NCBI GenBank assembly: GCA_964360635.1
Contig: CAYHXO010000009.1
Span: forward strand, 1 to 64,000
Direction of reading: 5' to 3'
DNA: 64,000 bases
Origin: CALRGE01 sp964360635
Lineage (GTDB): Bacteria; Patescibacteriota; Gracilibacteria; UBA1369; 2-02-FULL-48-14
Part shown: piece by piece, positions 16,668 through 23,796 of the stretch
Position numbering within the stretch: the first letter of the stretch is position 1
Layout of the letters: each line of letters begins with the position of its first letter
The notes under the pieces: model-generated
What the model was told of the DNA's origin: nothing
Databases searched by the model: none
What the model saw: only the letters and a program-made list of their open reading frames with translations
Made by a program: the position numbers and the translations under genes

Positions 16668-18032
16668 ATGCGGTCTATGAAATTAAAAAAAGGCACTGAA
16701 ATTGTAGTAAAAATCGACTCGCTTGTATATGGCGGTCGTGGAATTGGTAGTCATGAAGGCATGAAAGTTTTCGTTGAAGATGTTGTGCCCGGAGACACAG
16801 TTAAGGCTTCCCTAAGCCGAATTAAGAATAATTATGCGGAAGCGAAGTTGGTGGAAGTGATCGAAAAAAGTCCGCAGAGAATTGAGCCAAAGTGTAAGCA
16901 CTTTGGAGTGTGCGGCGGTTGCAAATGGCAGTTTTTGAGCTATGAAGATCAGTGCAAAGTGAAGGAAGATCAGGTTCGTGATGCGATTGTGAAGATCGGT
17001 CATCTTGATGGTGCTCTTGTGCAGACAATAATTCCGAATGAAACACCTTGGTTTTATAGGAATAAAATGGAAGTTTCTTTCGACACGCAAAATCGCCTCG
17101 GCCTCTATCCTAAAGGTTTTCACTACGAGGTTTTCGACATGGAGGAATGCTTTTTGCAGTCTGAATTGATGGTGGAAATTGTTGGAAAAATGCGCGAATT
17201 CCAGAAGAAATATAAAATTCCGGCTTATGATAGCGAAACTCATGCAGGACTTTTGCGAAATCTAATAATCCGTGAAGGTAAAAACACAGGCGAGTGCATG
17301 GTGATTTTGGTAACGTCTACCGGAGTTTTTGATCAGCGTGCAGAGTTTATTGCGTTGTTTAAAGACGATCCTCGGATCACTTCACTTTATTGGACGACTA
17401 TTTACCAAGTTCCCGGTCATCCAACTTTCACCGAAGAAACATTGCTACACGGAAAACCCGCGCTAACTGAAATTTTGAATCTTGAAAACGGCCAAAAATT
17501 GGAATTCGATATTTTGCCGAAAGCCTTTTTCCAAACAAACACAAAGCAAGCTGAAAAGCTCTATTCGAAAGTTATTGAACTCGCCGGATTAACAGGTGAT
17601 GAAACCGTTTTAGATTTATACTGCGGAACAGGAACTATCGGACTTTTCTGTGCTCACAAAGCGAAAGAAATTGTTGGGATTGAGGAAAATGAGCAAGCCG
17701 TTGAAAGTGCTCGAGGCAACGCAAGAAAGAACGGAATCACAAACGCAACTTTCTATCTTGGTCGCGTTGAACACAGACTTTCAGATTTACAGCACAAACC
17801 CGACGTCGTAATTGTTGACCCTCCCCGCATAGGTTTGGGCGAAGAAGTTGTCAGTGCAGTCGCAGCTTTCGGCGCAAAAACGGTTGTATATGTAAGTTGT
17901 AATCCCGCCACTTTAGCCCGTGACTTGAGCTATTTCGCAGGCCTTGGCTACTTCACTCAAAGTGTTACGCCCGTGGACATGTTCCCACAGACGCATCACG
18001 TGGAGAGCGTGGCGGTGATGGTGAGGGGGTAG
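16668..18032 (+). CDS. 23S rRNA (uracil-5-)-methyltransferase, RlmD/TrmA family
   Basis: A 454-residue SAM enzyme making 5-methyluridine in RNA. It has an N-terminal TRAM domain (GTEIVVKIDSLVYGGRGIG), an iron-sulfur cluster motif (CKHFGVCGGCKWQ, with a later Cys at MEECF), the SAM motif LDLYCGTGTIGLF, the VDPPRIGLG motif and the catalytic SCNPATLARDL. The Fe-S cysteines favour RlmD/RlmCD over TrmA. The first ATG is at 16668; one three codons later (MKLKKG) fits homologues equally well. It lies head to head with rlmH, with only a few bases between start codons. Confidence 0.9.
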   Translation: MRSMKLKKGTEIVVKIDSLVYGGRGIGSHEGMKVFVEDVVPGDTVKASLSRIKNNYAEAKLVEVIEKSPQRIEPKCKHFGVCGGCKWQFLSYEDQCKVKEDQVRDAIVKIGHLDGALVQTIIPNETPWFYRNKMEVSFDTQNRLGLYPKGFHYEVFDMEECFLQSELMVEIVGKMREFQKKYKIPAYDSETHAGLLRNLIIREGKNTGECMVILVTSTGVFDQRAEFIALFKDDPRITSLYWTTIYQVPGHPTFTEETLLHGKPALTEILNLENGQKLEFDILPKAFFQTNTKQAEKLYSKVIELAGLTGDETVLDLYCGTGTIGLFCAHKAKEIVGIEENEQAVESARGNARKNGITNATFYLGRVEHRLSDLQHKPDVVIVDPPRIGLGEEVVSAVAAFGAKTVVYVSCNPATLARDLSYFAGLGYFTQSVTPVDMFPQTHHVESVAVMVRG

Positions 18033-18056
18033 ATTGCAGGTGAAGGTAAAATTTAA

Positions 18057-18161
18057 GTTAGTCTTTTCGCGACGAATGTTGACGGTGTTTTTATTGGAAA
18101 ATACGAATACGCAGACGGCAGCGTTGGTTGGACAATACAAGCTTTGGAGGTTGAGGAATAG
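18057..18161 (+). pseudogene. Possible gene tail without a start
   Basis: After a stop at 18054-18056, the frame reads through to TAG at 18159-18161 and encodes about 34 residues, including TNVDGVFIGKYEYADGSVGW and TIQALEVEE. It is strikingly protein-like for intergenic DNA but has no start codon. It may be the tail of a lost gene. I cannot name the family. Confidence 0.3.
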
Positions 18162-18188
18162 AATTTACTAGCTTTTATGGCTTAGATC

Positions 18189-18197
18189 TGGTATAAT
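18189..18197 (+). promoter_or_regulatory. Extended -10 promoter
   Basis: TGG followed by TATAAT (18192-18197) forms an extended -10. The predicted start is near 18204, about 15 nt before the ATG at 18219. No strong -35. Confidence 0.5.
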
Positions 18198-18218
18198 TCC
18201 ATGATCTAACCGAACCTA

Positions 18219-18527
18219 ATGTCAGAAATACGCATCGAAGATTGGGAAAAACCATACGAAGAAGCTACTAAATTGGCTGAAGAAATTTTTGATGAGACTC
18301 AAAGAATTGGTGATGCGATTGGTGGCGTTAACGGGAGTAATCGTGCTAATGAGTTATGGGAGAATGTTTTATTGCGTGATCGCCGTGATGATATTATGAA
18401 TGTGGTAGTTTATCGTGGTTTTATTGGAGGTGGCTCACCTTTTAGCAATTACAAAATAGATTTATCAGGTGAAGAAAGTCTGATGGGATTTTGGCGGGCA
18501 AAACTTGAGGAGTATAAGAATTTGTAA
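18219..18527 (+). CDS. Hypothetical protein (102 aa)
   Basis: I do not recognise this protein. It opens MSEIRIEDWEKPYEEATKLA with an acidic helical N-terminal half, then a basic LLRDRRDD stretch, a Gly-rich RGFIGGGSPF turn and a C-terminal helix. No signal or membrane segment is visible. It has its own extended -10 promoter, and the SLH gene starting at 18566 follows closely, so the two may be co-transcribed. Confidence 0.65.
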   Translation: MSEIRIEDWEKPYEEATKLAEEIFDETQRIGDAIGGVNGSNRANELWENVLLRDRRDDIMNVVVYRGFIGGGSPFSNYKIDLSGEESLMGFWRAKLEEYKNL

Positions 18528-18565
18528 GAATAGTGTATGTTGAGGTCGATTTTACCTTAAACATA

Positions 18566-19204
18566 ATGAAAAAACTCTCCTTTTTACTTATTGGCTTCAT
18601 TGCTGGTCTTGTTCCAACTGCATTCGCTGCAACTGTTTTTACAGATGTGGAAGAAAGTTCTTGGTATTACGAAGCTGTTCAAAGTTTGTCTGAGAAAGGC
18701 ATCATTAAAGGTTATGAAAATGGTAGTTTTAAACCTTCTGATAATGTTAACAGGGCGGAACTAGCTGTAACACTCGATCGTTTGATTGAATATCTTGAGC
18801 CGGCTGAGCATGAATATACATTATCAAAAATTCAAGTTGGCGCTGATCTCCCTGCAGATAGTGATAGTTTTTCATTCACATCCGACACATACACAAATTA
18901 TTATTTTCTAGACGGTGATATTCTTTATCTTTCTCCAGGCTATGGTGGTGGCTGTGAGGATCACAGTTTTGAAATGATCTGGGATGGCAGCTTCACAGAT
19001 TCAGAACACAGTAATTTATATTTAATTCATGATGAGAATGGTGAAACATGCAAAAATTATGAGACTCAAAATCTCAAGTTTGACCTGAGCACTATTAGGC
19101 AGGCTTATGAAACGGAATTTGCTGTGACTGAGGGAGATTTGCAGTTACGAATTTATAATAAAGCTGAAGACGGGAATAGTATTACTGTGAATTATGACTT
19201 TTAA
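18566..19204 (+). CDS. Secreted protein with one SLH domain
   Basis: A 212-residue protein. A signal peptide (MKKLSFLLIGFIAGLVPTAF, cut after AFA) is followed by a complete SLH repeat: FTDVEESSWYYEAVQSLSEK, GIIKGYENGSFKPSDNVNRA and ELAVTLDRLI. The remaining 130 residues have two Cys (GGGCEDHSFE, GETCKNYE) that could form a disulfide, and beta-rich sequence of unknown fold. A single SLH domain may anchor it weakly to the S-layer or cell-wall polymer. The start is the ATG before the signal peptide; an upstream frame start at 18533 adds a non-signal stretch. Confidence 0.8.
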   Translation: MKKLSFLLIGFIAGLVPTAFAATVFTDVEESSWYYEAVQSLSEKGIIKGYENGSFKPSDNVNRAELAVTLDRLIEYLEPAEHEYTLSKIQVGADLPADSDSFSFTSDTYTNYYFLDGDILYLSPGYGGGCEDHSFEMIWDGSFTDSEHSNLYLIHDENGETCKNYETQNLKFDLSTIRQAYETEFAVTEGDLQLRIYNKAEDGNSITVNYDF

Positions 19205-19218
19205 TTAATATTGCATTC

Positions 19219-19803
19219 ATGATTAACGAAAATTTTGTATTTTTGGGCCTGGCACTGAGCATACTTGGCGGGCTGAGTTATTTAATTGATACTTTAAAAG
19301 GCAAAACAAAACCGAATCGAGTAACATGGTTTTTTTGGGCGGCGGCACCGCTGATTGCTTTTGTTGCAGAGATTCAACAGGGCGTTGGTATTCAATCATT
19401 GTTAACATTTATTGTCGGATTCAATCCGCTTTTGATTTTCATTGCCTCATTTGTAAATAAAAAAGCTTATTGGGAACTTAGAAAAGTTGATTATTTTTGT
19501 GGGCTACTGGCAGTTTTAGGAATTGTATTTTGGCAAATTACAGATGAGCCTAATATTGCGATTTTCTTTGCGATTGCAGCAGATTTAGTTGCTTCATTCC
19601 CAACTATTATAAAAATTATGAAATTTCCTGAAACGGAAAATATTTGGATTTATGTTGCCGCCGTATTAAATGGAACGATTACTCTACTAACTTTTAAAAT
19701 GTGGAATTTTGAGGGATATGCTTTCCCACTTTATATTGTTGTATGCTCGGCAATTATTGCAGGTCTTATTGAGTGGAGAAAATTTGTTCACAAAGTTAGC
19801 TAG
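19219..19803 (+). CDS. Polytopic membrane protein, unknown function
   Basis: A 194-residue protein with about six hydrophobic helices (starting NFVFLGLALSILGGLSYLI; the last around PLYIVVCSAIIAGLIEW). The short loop DTLKGKTKPNRVTWFFWAA, with a Pro-Asn between helices 1 and 2 and a later similar helix pair, is loosely like PQ-loop/SWEET-type transporters, but I do not see a true PQ motif. It overlaps the convergent cca gene by 8 bases. Confidence 0.7.
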   Translation: MINENFVFLGLALSILGGLSYLIDTLKGKTKPNRVTWFFWAAAPLIAFVAEIQQGVGIQSLLTFIVGFNPLLIFIASFVNKKAYWELRKVDYFCGLLAVLGIVFWQITDEPNIAIFFAIAADLVASFPTIIKIMKFPETENIWIYVAAVLNGTITLLTFKMWNFEGYAFPLYIVVCSAIIAGLIEWRKFVHKVS

Positions 19804-21097
19804 TTTTCACCCATTCCATTGCTTCTTCCCTATTTTTAATTTCGTGTGAAAGTTGTTTTTCAATTAGCGATTTTGTAATTTCTCCAACTTTTGGGCCTGG
19901 TTTTAAAGCAAGAATTTTCATAATTTCTTCGCCTGATAAAAATGCTTTTGGCATTTCAGGAAAATGATAAAGACATTCTTCATATGCAGCTTTTACTTGC
20001 TCAAAAAGTGAAAGATCTGTTGGAGTTGTTCCGGCTGCATCTGCATAAAAAAGTAGAAGTAAATCAGGAAATCCTTCGTTCAAAAACCACTGTCTTTGTC
20101 GACCAAGTGGCATTTTCAAAAGTTCGATCATCATAAAATGATGCTTCACCACCCAAGTAATTCTTTCAATTTCACGGCGTGGAAATTTTAACCTACGCAT
20201 AATTTTTTCTGCAATTTCTGCAGAGATTGAACTATGATTATCAAAGCGAATTCTTTCAGCGATTTTAAAAGTTTCCGGTTTACCGATGTCGTGGAAAATC
20301 ACTGCCCAGCGCGCGGTTAAAGATGCATCTTTTGGCAATGAACTTAGTGACTGCATTAAGTGTGTCCAAACATCACCTTCATGGTGATATTCAGCCGGTT
20401 GAGCAACGCCCTTGCACTCTTCAAGTTCAGGTAAAATATAAGGCAAGACTCCTGTGTCTTGAAAATCTTCGAATGCCACTGCAGCTTGCCCACAGCTAAT
20501 AATTTTATTTAATTCATCCCGCACTCTTTCCCAGCTCACTTTATCTGCAAGTTGCGCATGTTTTTTTATTGCGTGATAAGTGTCCGGATGGTAGCCGAAA
20601 CCGAGAGTATTTTTGAAACGAATTGCACGAATAATTCGCAAGTGATCTTCCAAAATGCGTTCGTGTGGAGTGCCGATAAATCGAATTAATTTATTTTCGA
20701 TGTCGTTTCTGCCACCAACAAAGTCATGAATTTCGTCTGCAATAGGATCATAAAATAATCCGTTAATTGTGAAGTCGCGACGCTTTGCATCTTCTTCAGC
20801 GTGAGTGAAAATCACAGCATCAGGTCGACGACCGTCGGAATAGCCGGAGTCGCTTCGGAAAGTTGCAATCTCAAAATTGTGTCCGTTTAAGTGTGTGAAA
20901 ATTACGCCGAATGATTTTCCAACAGGAATTGTTTTTTCAAATAGCGCTTCGATTTCTTCAGGACGTGCAGATGTTGCGATGTCATAATCTTTAGGTTCGA
21001 CTTTCAAAATCATATCGCGCACACAACCGCCGGCAAAGTAAGCCTTATGACCGGCTTTTTGAAGAGTTGTGACAATTTCGATGGCAGATTTGAGCAC
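19796..21097 (-). CDS. cca: CCA tRNA nucleotidyltransferase with HD domain
   Basis: The enzyme adds or repairs the 3' CCA end of tRNAs. The class II head contains YFAGGCVRD, the catalytic DYDIATSA acidic pair, RRDFTINGLFYD, and the template region around ERILEDHLRIIRAIRF. The C-terminal part has an HD-type metal site (YHHEGDVWTH, FHDIGKP). Length is about 433 residues. The longest frame begins at an ATG (21136), but that codon lies inside a perfect 12-bp terminator hairpin (21112-21140). The GTG at 21097, which gives LKSAIEIVTTLQKAGHKAYF, is therefore the more likely start. Confidence 0.9.
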   Translation of the reverse strand: MLKSAIEIVTTLQKAGHKAYFAGGCVRDMILKVEPKDYDIATSARPEEIEALFEKTIPVGKSFGVIFTHLNGHNFEIATFRSDSGYSDGRRPDAVIFTHAEEDAKRRDFTINGLFYDPIADEIHDFVGGRNDIENKLIRFIGTPHERILEDHLRIIRAIRFKNTLGFGYHPDTYHAIKKHAQLADKVSWERVRDELNKIISCGQAAVAFEDFQDTGVLPYILPELEECKGVAQPAEYHHEGDVWTHLMQSLSSLPKDASLTARWAVIFHDIGKPETFKIAERIRFDNHSSISAEIAEKIMRRLKFPRREIERITWVVKHHFMMIELLKMPLGRQRQWFLNEGFPDLLLLFYADAAGTTPTDLSLFEQVKAAYEECLYHFPEMPKAFLSGEEIMKILALKPGPKVGEITKSLIEKQLSHEIKNREEAMEWVKTS

Positions 21098-21111
21098 GAT
21101 GGAATGATAGC

Positions 21112-21140
21112 AAAAATGGCAGAGGATGTCTGCCATTTTT
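21112..21140. terminator. Perfect bidirectional intrinsic terminator
   Basis: AAAAATGGCAGA (21112-21123), loop GGATG, TCTGCCATTTTT (21129-21140): 12 uninterrupted pairs flanked by A and T runs, so it can terminate in either direction. On the minus strand it ends the gene at 21161-21526 before cca. Confidence 0.75.
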
Positions 21141-21160
21141 AGATAAATGCGAATATCTAA

Positions 21161-21526
21161 TTACTTACTATCGTGTTTAATGAAAAACAAAGCCAGTGCT
21201 ATTGCCATTACATCAAACATTACAGTAGCGAATTGCTGTAGCCAGTGGATTTGATTTAGAATTACAGCAGTGTAATTGAAATGTGAATTATTGAGAATGT
21301 TAAAAGCATCATCTGTACCTGTACTCTCCTCTTTCCAAGATGAATTACCACCGGAATATTGAATTAACGTGGTAGACTGAGCAGGGTATTGCGCCAATAT
21401 CATGTTCTGATCTTGATCATTATTAGGATATAAACTTGGAAATAATGTGCCCTGATAAAACCAAAGATTCACTAATAATGTGGCCGTTAATAAACCATAA
21501 CCTAAATGTTTCAACTGAAGTTTCAT
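21161..21526 (-). CDS. Small two-helix membrane protein
   Basis: A 121-residue protein with an N-terminal hydrophobic helix (GYGLLTATLLVNLWFYQG) and a C-terminal one (ATVMFDVMAIALALFFIKHD), and a polar extracytoplasmic middle rich in Asn, Ser and Gln. I do not recognise it. The start is ATG 21526; the longer frame to 21610 would translate an AT dinucleotide run as alternating Tyr/Ile and is rejected. A strong terminator follows at 21112-21140. Confidence 0.6.
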   Translation of the reverse strand: MKLQLKHLGYGLLTATLLVNLWFYQGTLFPSLYPNNDQDQNMILAQYPAQSTTLIQYSGGNSSWKEESTGTDDAFNILNNSHFNYTAVILNQIHWLQQFATVMFDVMAIALALFFIKHDSK

Positions 21527-21564
21527 TTTTTGGTGGTGAAAGAATAAAATGAATTCATAAGGTA

Positions 21565-21586
21565 ATATATATATATATATATATAT
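21565..21586. repeat. (AT)11 dinucleotide run
   Basis: Eleven uninterrupted AT units lie about 40 bp before the ATG of the minus-strand membrane protein gene (21526). Such runs are prone to slippage and could vary promoter spacing between strains; that consequence is speculative. Confidence 0.85.
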
Positions 21587-21643
21587 GGGTTGTAAATCTA
21601 TATAGAACATTTATTTTTAGAAACTCACAGGAAGATCGGCAAC

Positions 21644-21671
21644 TTTACAAGATGATTATGTTTGATAGAAT
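21644..21671 (+). promoter_or_regulatory. Promoter giving a leaderless tsaD transcript
   Basis: TTTACA (21644-21649), 16 bases, then an extended -10 TGA-TAGAAT (TAGAAT 21666-21671). Only 6 bases separate the -10 from the ATG at 21678, so the transcript should begin at or next to the start codon. The same -10 and spacing occur before the giant gene at 50953. Confidence 0.6.
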
Positions 21672-21677
21672 CGAGCA

Positions 21678-22682
21678 ATGAAGATTTTAGCCATAGAAAG
21701 CTCATGTGATGAGACTGCAGCGGCAGTAGTTGAAGATGGAGTTAAGGTTTATTCGAATGTGATTGCGTCTCAAATTGCAATTCATCAAGCGACCGGAGGC
21801 GTTATGCCGGAGGTCGCGGCGCGCGAGCACATAAAAGTGATTATGCCCACGATTGAGTTGGCGATTTCTCAAGCCGGTGTGACTTGGGAGGAAATCGATG
21901 CGATTGCAGTAACAAAGGAGCCGGGGCTAATTGGCTCTTTGATTGTGGGACGAATTACAGCTGCTGCATTGGCATTTGCGAAAGATAAGCCGCTGATTGA
22001 AGTGAATCATATTCACGGACACATGTATGCGGGCTGGCTTGAAAGTGAAACTTTACCGGAATTTCCAATTTTAATTTTGACAGTTTCAGGCGGGCACAAT
22101 GAATTGGTTTTGATGCGCGGTCATGGTCAGTTTGAAATTTTGGGTGAGACAATTGATGATGCAGCCGGTGAAGCCTTTGATAAGATTGCAAGGCTTCTAA
22201 AATTGGGATACCCGGGAGGACCTGTTATTGAAAAAACTGCAGTGCTTGGGAACTCGAAAGCGGTGAAGTTTCCTCGTGCATTAAAAGGAGATTATGATTT
22301 TAGTTTTTCTGGTTTAAAAACTTCAGTACTTTATTATGTACAAAAAAATGAGGAAAAGCTCGCTAACGCGAGTGTTGTGGCAGATGTTGCGGCAAGTTTT
22401 CAGTCGGCTGTGATTGATTCACTAGTGGAAAAATTAATGAAGGGAGTTCTAGAATTCTCTCCAAAAGAGATTCATTTATCAGGAGGAGTTTCTGCAAATA
22501 AAGCTCTGCGAGCTGCGATAGAAGTGGAGTTGAAAAAGCTCAGAAAATCTACGATTTTCCGAGTGCCAAAAAAAATGAGTTACTGCACAGACAATGCTGC
22601 AATGATTGGAGCTGCAGCTTACTTTTTAGGAAAAAGCTCTTTAGCAGTTTTTGAAAGTTCAACGTCGAGAGTAACTAGCTGA
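21678..22682 (+). CDS. tsaD: tRNA N6-threonylcarbamoyladenosine transferase
   Basis: A 334-residue catalytic subunit of the complex making t6A at position 37 of ANN-decoding tRNAs. The ASKHA-fold start MKILAIESSCDETAAAVVE, the metal-binding HIHGHMYAG, the TVSGGHNEL phosphate motif, GEAFDKIARLL, and the late SGGVSANKALR and CTDNAAMIG motifs are all present. Length is typical. Its promoter predicts a leaderless mRNA. The last 64 bases overlap the convergent vapC gene, an unusually long antisense overlap between an essential gene and a toxin. Confidence 0.95.
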   Translation: MKILAIESSCDETAAAVVEDGVKVYSNVIASQIAIHQATGGVMPEVAAREHIKVIMPTIELAISQAGVTWEEIDAIAVTKEPGLIGSLIVGRITAAALAFAKDKPLIEVNHIHGHMYAGWLESETLPEFPILILTVSGGHNELVLMRGHGQFEILGETIDDAAGEAFDKIARLLKLGYPGGPVIEKTAVLGNSKAVKFPRALKGDYDFSFSGLKTSVLYYVQKNEEKLANASVVADVAASFQSAVIDSLVEKLMKGVLEFSPKEIHLSGGVSANKALRAAIEVELKKLRKSTIFRVPKKMSYCTDNAAMIGAAAYFLGKSSLAVFESSTSRVTS

Positions 22683-23008
22683 AGATTTCTATTTTTTGCT
22701 AAAACCATCAAGCTCACATCAGTAAAAGATGCTTTTCTTTTTTGCTTTAAAAACAGCTCAAGAACTTCACCCATTTCCATCTGACTCAAACGTAATACTG
22801 CAACATCCTTATTTTTCTGTAAAAATTCCAAAACTTTCTCGACATCACTTTTAGTCTCTTTTAATAGCATAATTGTTGTAACTTCCAAAAGTGTGTAATC
22901 ACAAATTGAAAAAGTATCTAATTTTTGAATAAAATCATGTGCCGCCTTATGATCTAATTCGGCAGTCCTAAAATATGCGATGATAATATTTGAATCTAAT
23001 AAATACAT
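22619..23008 (-). CDS. vapC: PIN-domain toxin (VapC-like), module 1
   Basis: A 129-residue PIN ribonuclease. Conserved acidic residues: MYLLDSNIIIAYF (Asp 5), a Glu in LLEVTTIMLL, and ASFTDVSLMVLAKN with the third Asp, followed by LVTLDVEL (fourth Asp). The start codon overlaps the stop region of the antitoxin gene at 23008, indicating coupled translation. Likely action: endonucleolytic cleavage of tRNA or rRNA when the antitoxin is lost. The 3' end runs 64 bases into tsaD on the other strand. Confidence 0.88.
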   Translation of the reverse strand: MYLLDSNIIIAYFRTAELDHKAAHDFIQKLDTFSICDYTLLEVTTIMLLKETKSDVEKVLEFLQKNKDVAVLRLSQMEMGEVLELFLKQKRKASFTDVSLMVLAKNRNLQLVTLDVELSKTAKELFPKK

Positions 23009-23247
23009 TACAAAAGATAAACGAGTTCATCTATTCTGCGAGAGATATCTTTTTCTTCAGGATTTTTGCCTTTAAAATTCCATTTTTTCAGGTCTTCCAT
23101 AGTAAATTTATTGTTTTCAGTCTCCACAGGCATAAAAAAGTAACCTCCGTCTTTAATAACACACATGAAGTAATCCGCCTTAATCTTAGTTCTAAGTTTT
23201 TTGGGGATACTGATTTGCCCGCTTGTGGTTACTTTTACAATATCCAT
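23008..23247 (-). CDS. vapB: AbrB-type antitoxin (VapB-like), module 1
   Basis: A 79-residue protein with a SpoVT/AbrB DNA-binding swapped-hairpin start (MDIVKVTTSGQISIPKKLRT) and a C-terminal region that would wrap the toxin (DISRRIDELVYLL). It is paired with the PIN toxin with overlapping ends. A perfect 19-base palindrome directly before its ATG and a good promoter upstream fit autorepression by the toxin-antitoxin complex, as is known for this class. Confidence 0.85.
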   Translation of the reverse strand: MDIVKVTTSGQISIPKKLRTKIKADYFMCVIKDGGYFFMPVETENNKFTMEDLKKWNFKGKNPEEKDISRRIDELVYLL

Positions 23248-23297
23248 AATAAATTATTAATTTATTAGATTTTACTGCTCATTTCAAAAAATCACAA
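23248..23297 (-). promoter_or_regulatory. Promoter and palindromic operator of vapBC module 1
   Basis: Minus strand TTGTGA (23297-23292), 17 bases, TAAAAT (23274-23269). The predicted start is near 23262. The palindrome AATAAATT-ATT-AATTTATT (23248-23266) covers the leader up to the ATG and is a natural operator. The divergent promoter at 23307-23337 lies next to it. Confidence 0.6.
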
Positions 23298-23306
23298 GCA
23301 AAAAGC

Positions 23307-23337
23307 TTGACTAAAGCCCTTAAATATGAAATATAAT
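23307..23337 (+). promoter_or_regulatory. Possible promoter for the small genes at 23358
   Basis: TTGACT (23307-23312) and a perfect TATAAT (23332-23337), with a long 19-base spacer. The predicted start is about 14 nt before the ATG at 23358. The spacing is not ideal, so the -10 is the firmer part. Confidence 0.45.
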
Positions 23338-23357
23338 AATCATTTACCAAAAAATAT

Positions 23358-23555
23358 ATGTTAGATGCATTCATCATAGATAGAATTCGGCGGGATCAGG
23401 ATAAAATAGACAGAAGAGATCAGCCTCACGTGAATGATTTAGACGATGGCAGACCTCCTGTAGATATAAAAACACCCGAAAAACAATCTGAAAGAGGCAT
23501 TTTGGATATAACAGATTGTTTCGAAATACGATTAGAGGGTATAGTGCGCGAGTAA
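23358..23555 (+). CDS. Small hypothetical protein (65 aa)
   Basis: The protein starts MLDAFIIDRIRRDQDKIDRR, is highly charged with a proline-rich middle, and ends ILDITDCFEIRLEGIVRE. I do not recognise it. A TATAAT box lies about 20 bp upstream, and a second small acidic gene follows 18 bp downstream, so the two probably form a small unit before hisS. Confidence 0.55.
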   Translation: MLDAFIIDRIRRDQDKIDRRDQPHVNDLDDGRPPVDIKTPEKQSERGILDITDCFEIRLEGIVRE

Positions 23556-23573
23556 TTTAATTCATACAATAAT

Positions 23574-23753
23574 ATGTCTGTCTATAAAGACGAGGATGAA
23601 GCTAAACAAGATCAAGACTGGCAACCTAGTGAGCCTGAGTTTGACGAGGATGAAGAGAACGAAGAATCTGACAATGATGGATCTGAGTTCGATGAAGATG
23701 ACGAGGGCGACGATGAGGAAGATGACGGAGAAAGCGCTTCCGACCTTGATTAA
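23574..23753 (+). CDS. Small, extremely acidic protein (59 aa)
   Basis: ATG at 23574 to TAA at 23751-23753. After MSVYKDEDEAKQDQDWQPSE, the chain is almost entirely Asp, Glu, Ser and Gly with hardly any hydrophobic residue, so it should be disordered. It follows the 65-residue gene and precedes hisS by 43 bp; co-transcription is plausible. Similar acidic tails act as nucleic-acid mimics or metal/basic-protein binders, but no function can be assigned here. Confidence 0.55.
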   Translation: MSVYKDEDEAKQDQDWQPSEPEFDEDEENEESDNDGSEFDEDDEGDDEEDDGESASDLD

Positions 23754-23796
23754 CCTTATTATTACTGTATATTAGAGCCCTAGAACCTATTTTTTT

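Noticed and set aside
21526..21610. Longer start of the small membrane protein through the AT run
   Set aside because: It would encode alternating Tyr/Ile from a dinucleotide repeat; the ATG at 21526 precedes a normal membrane-protein N-terminus.
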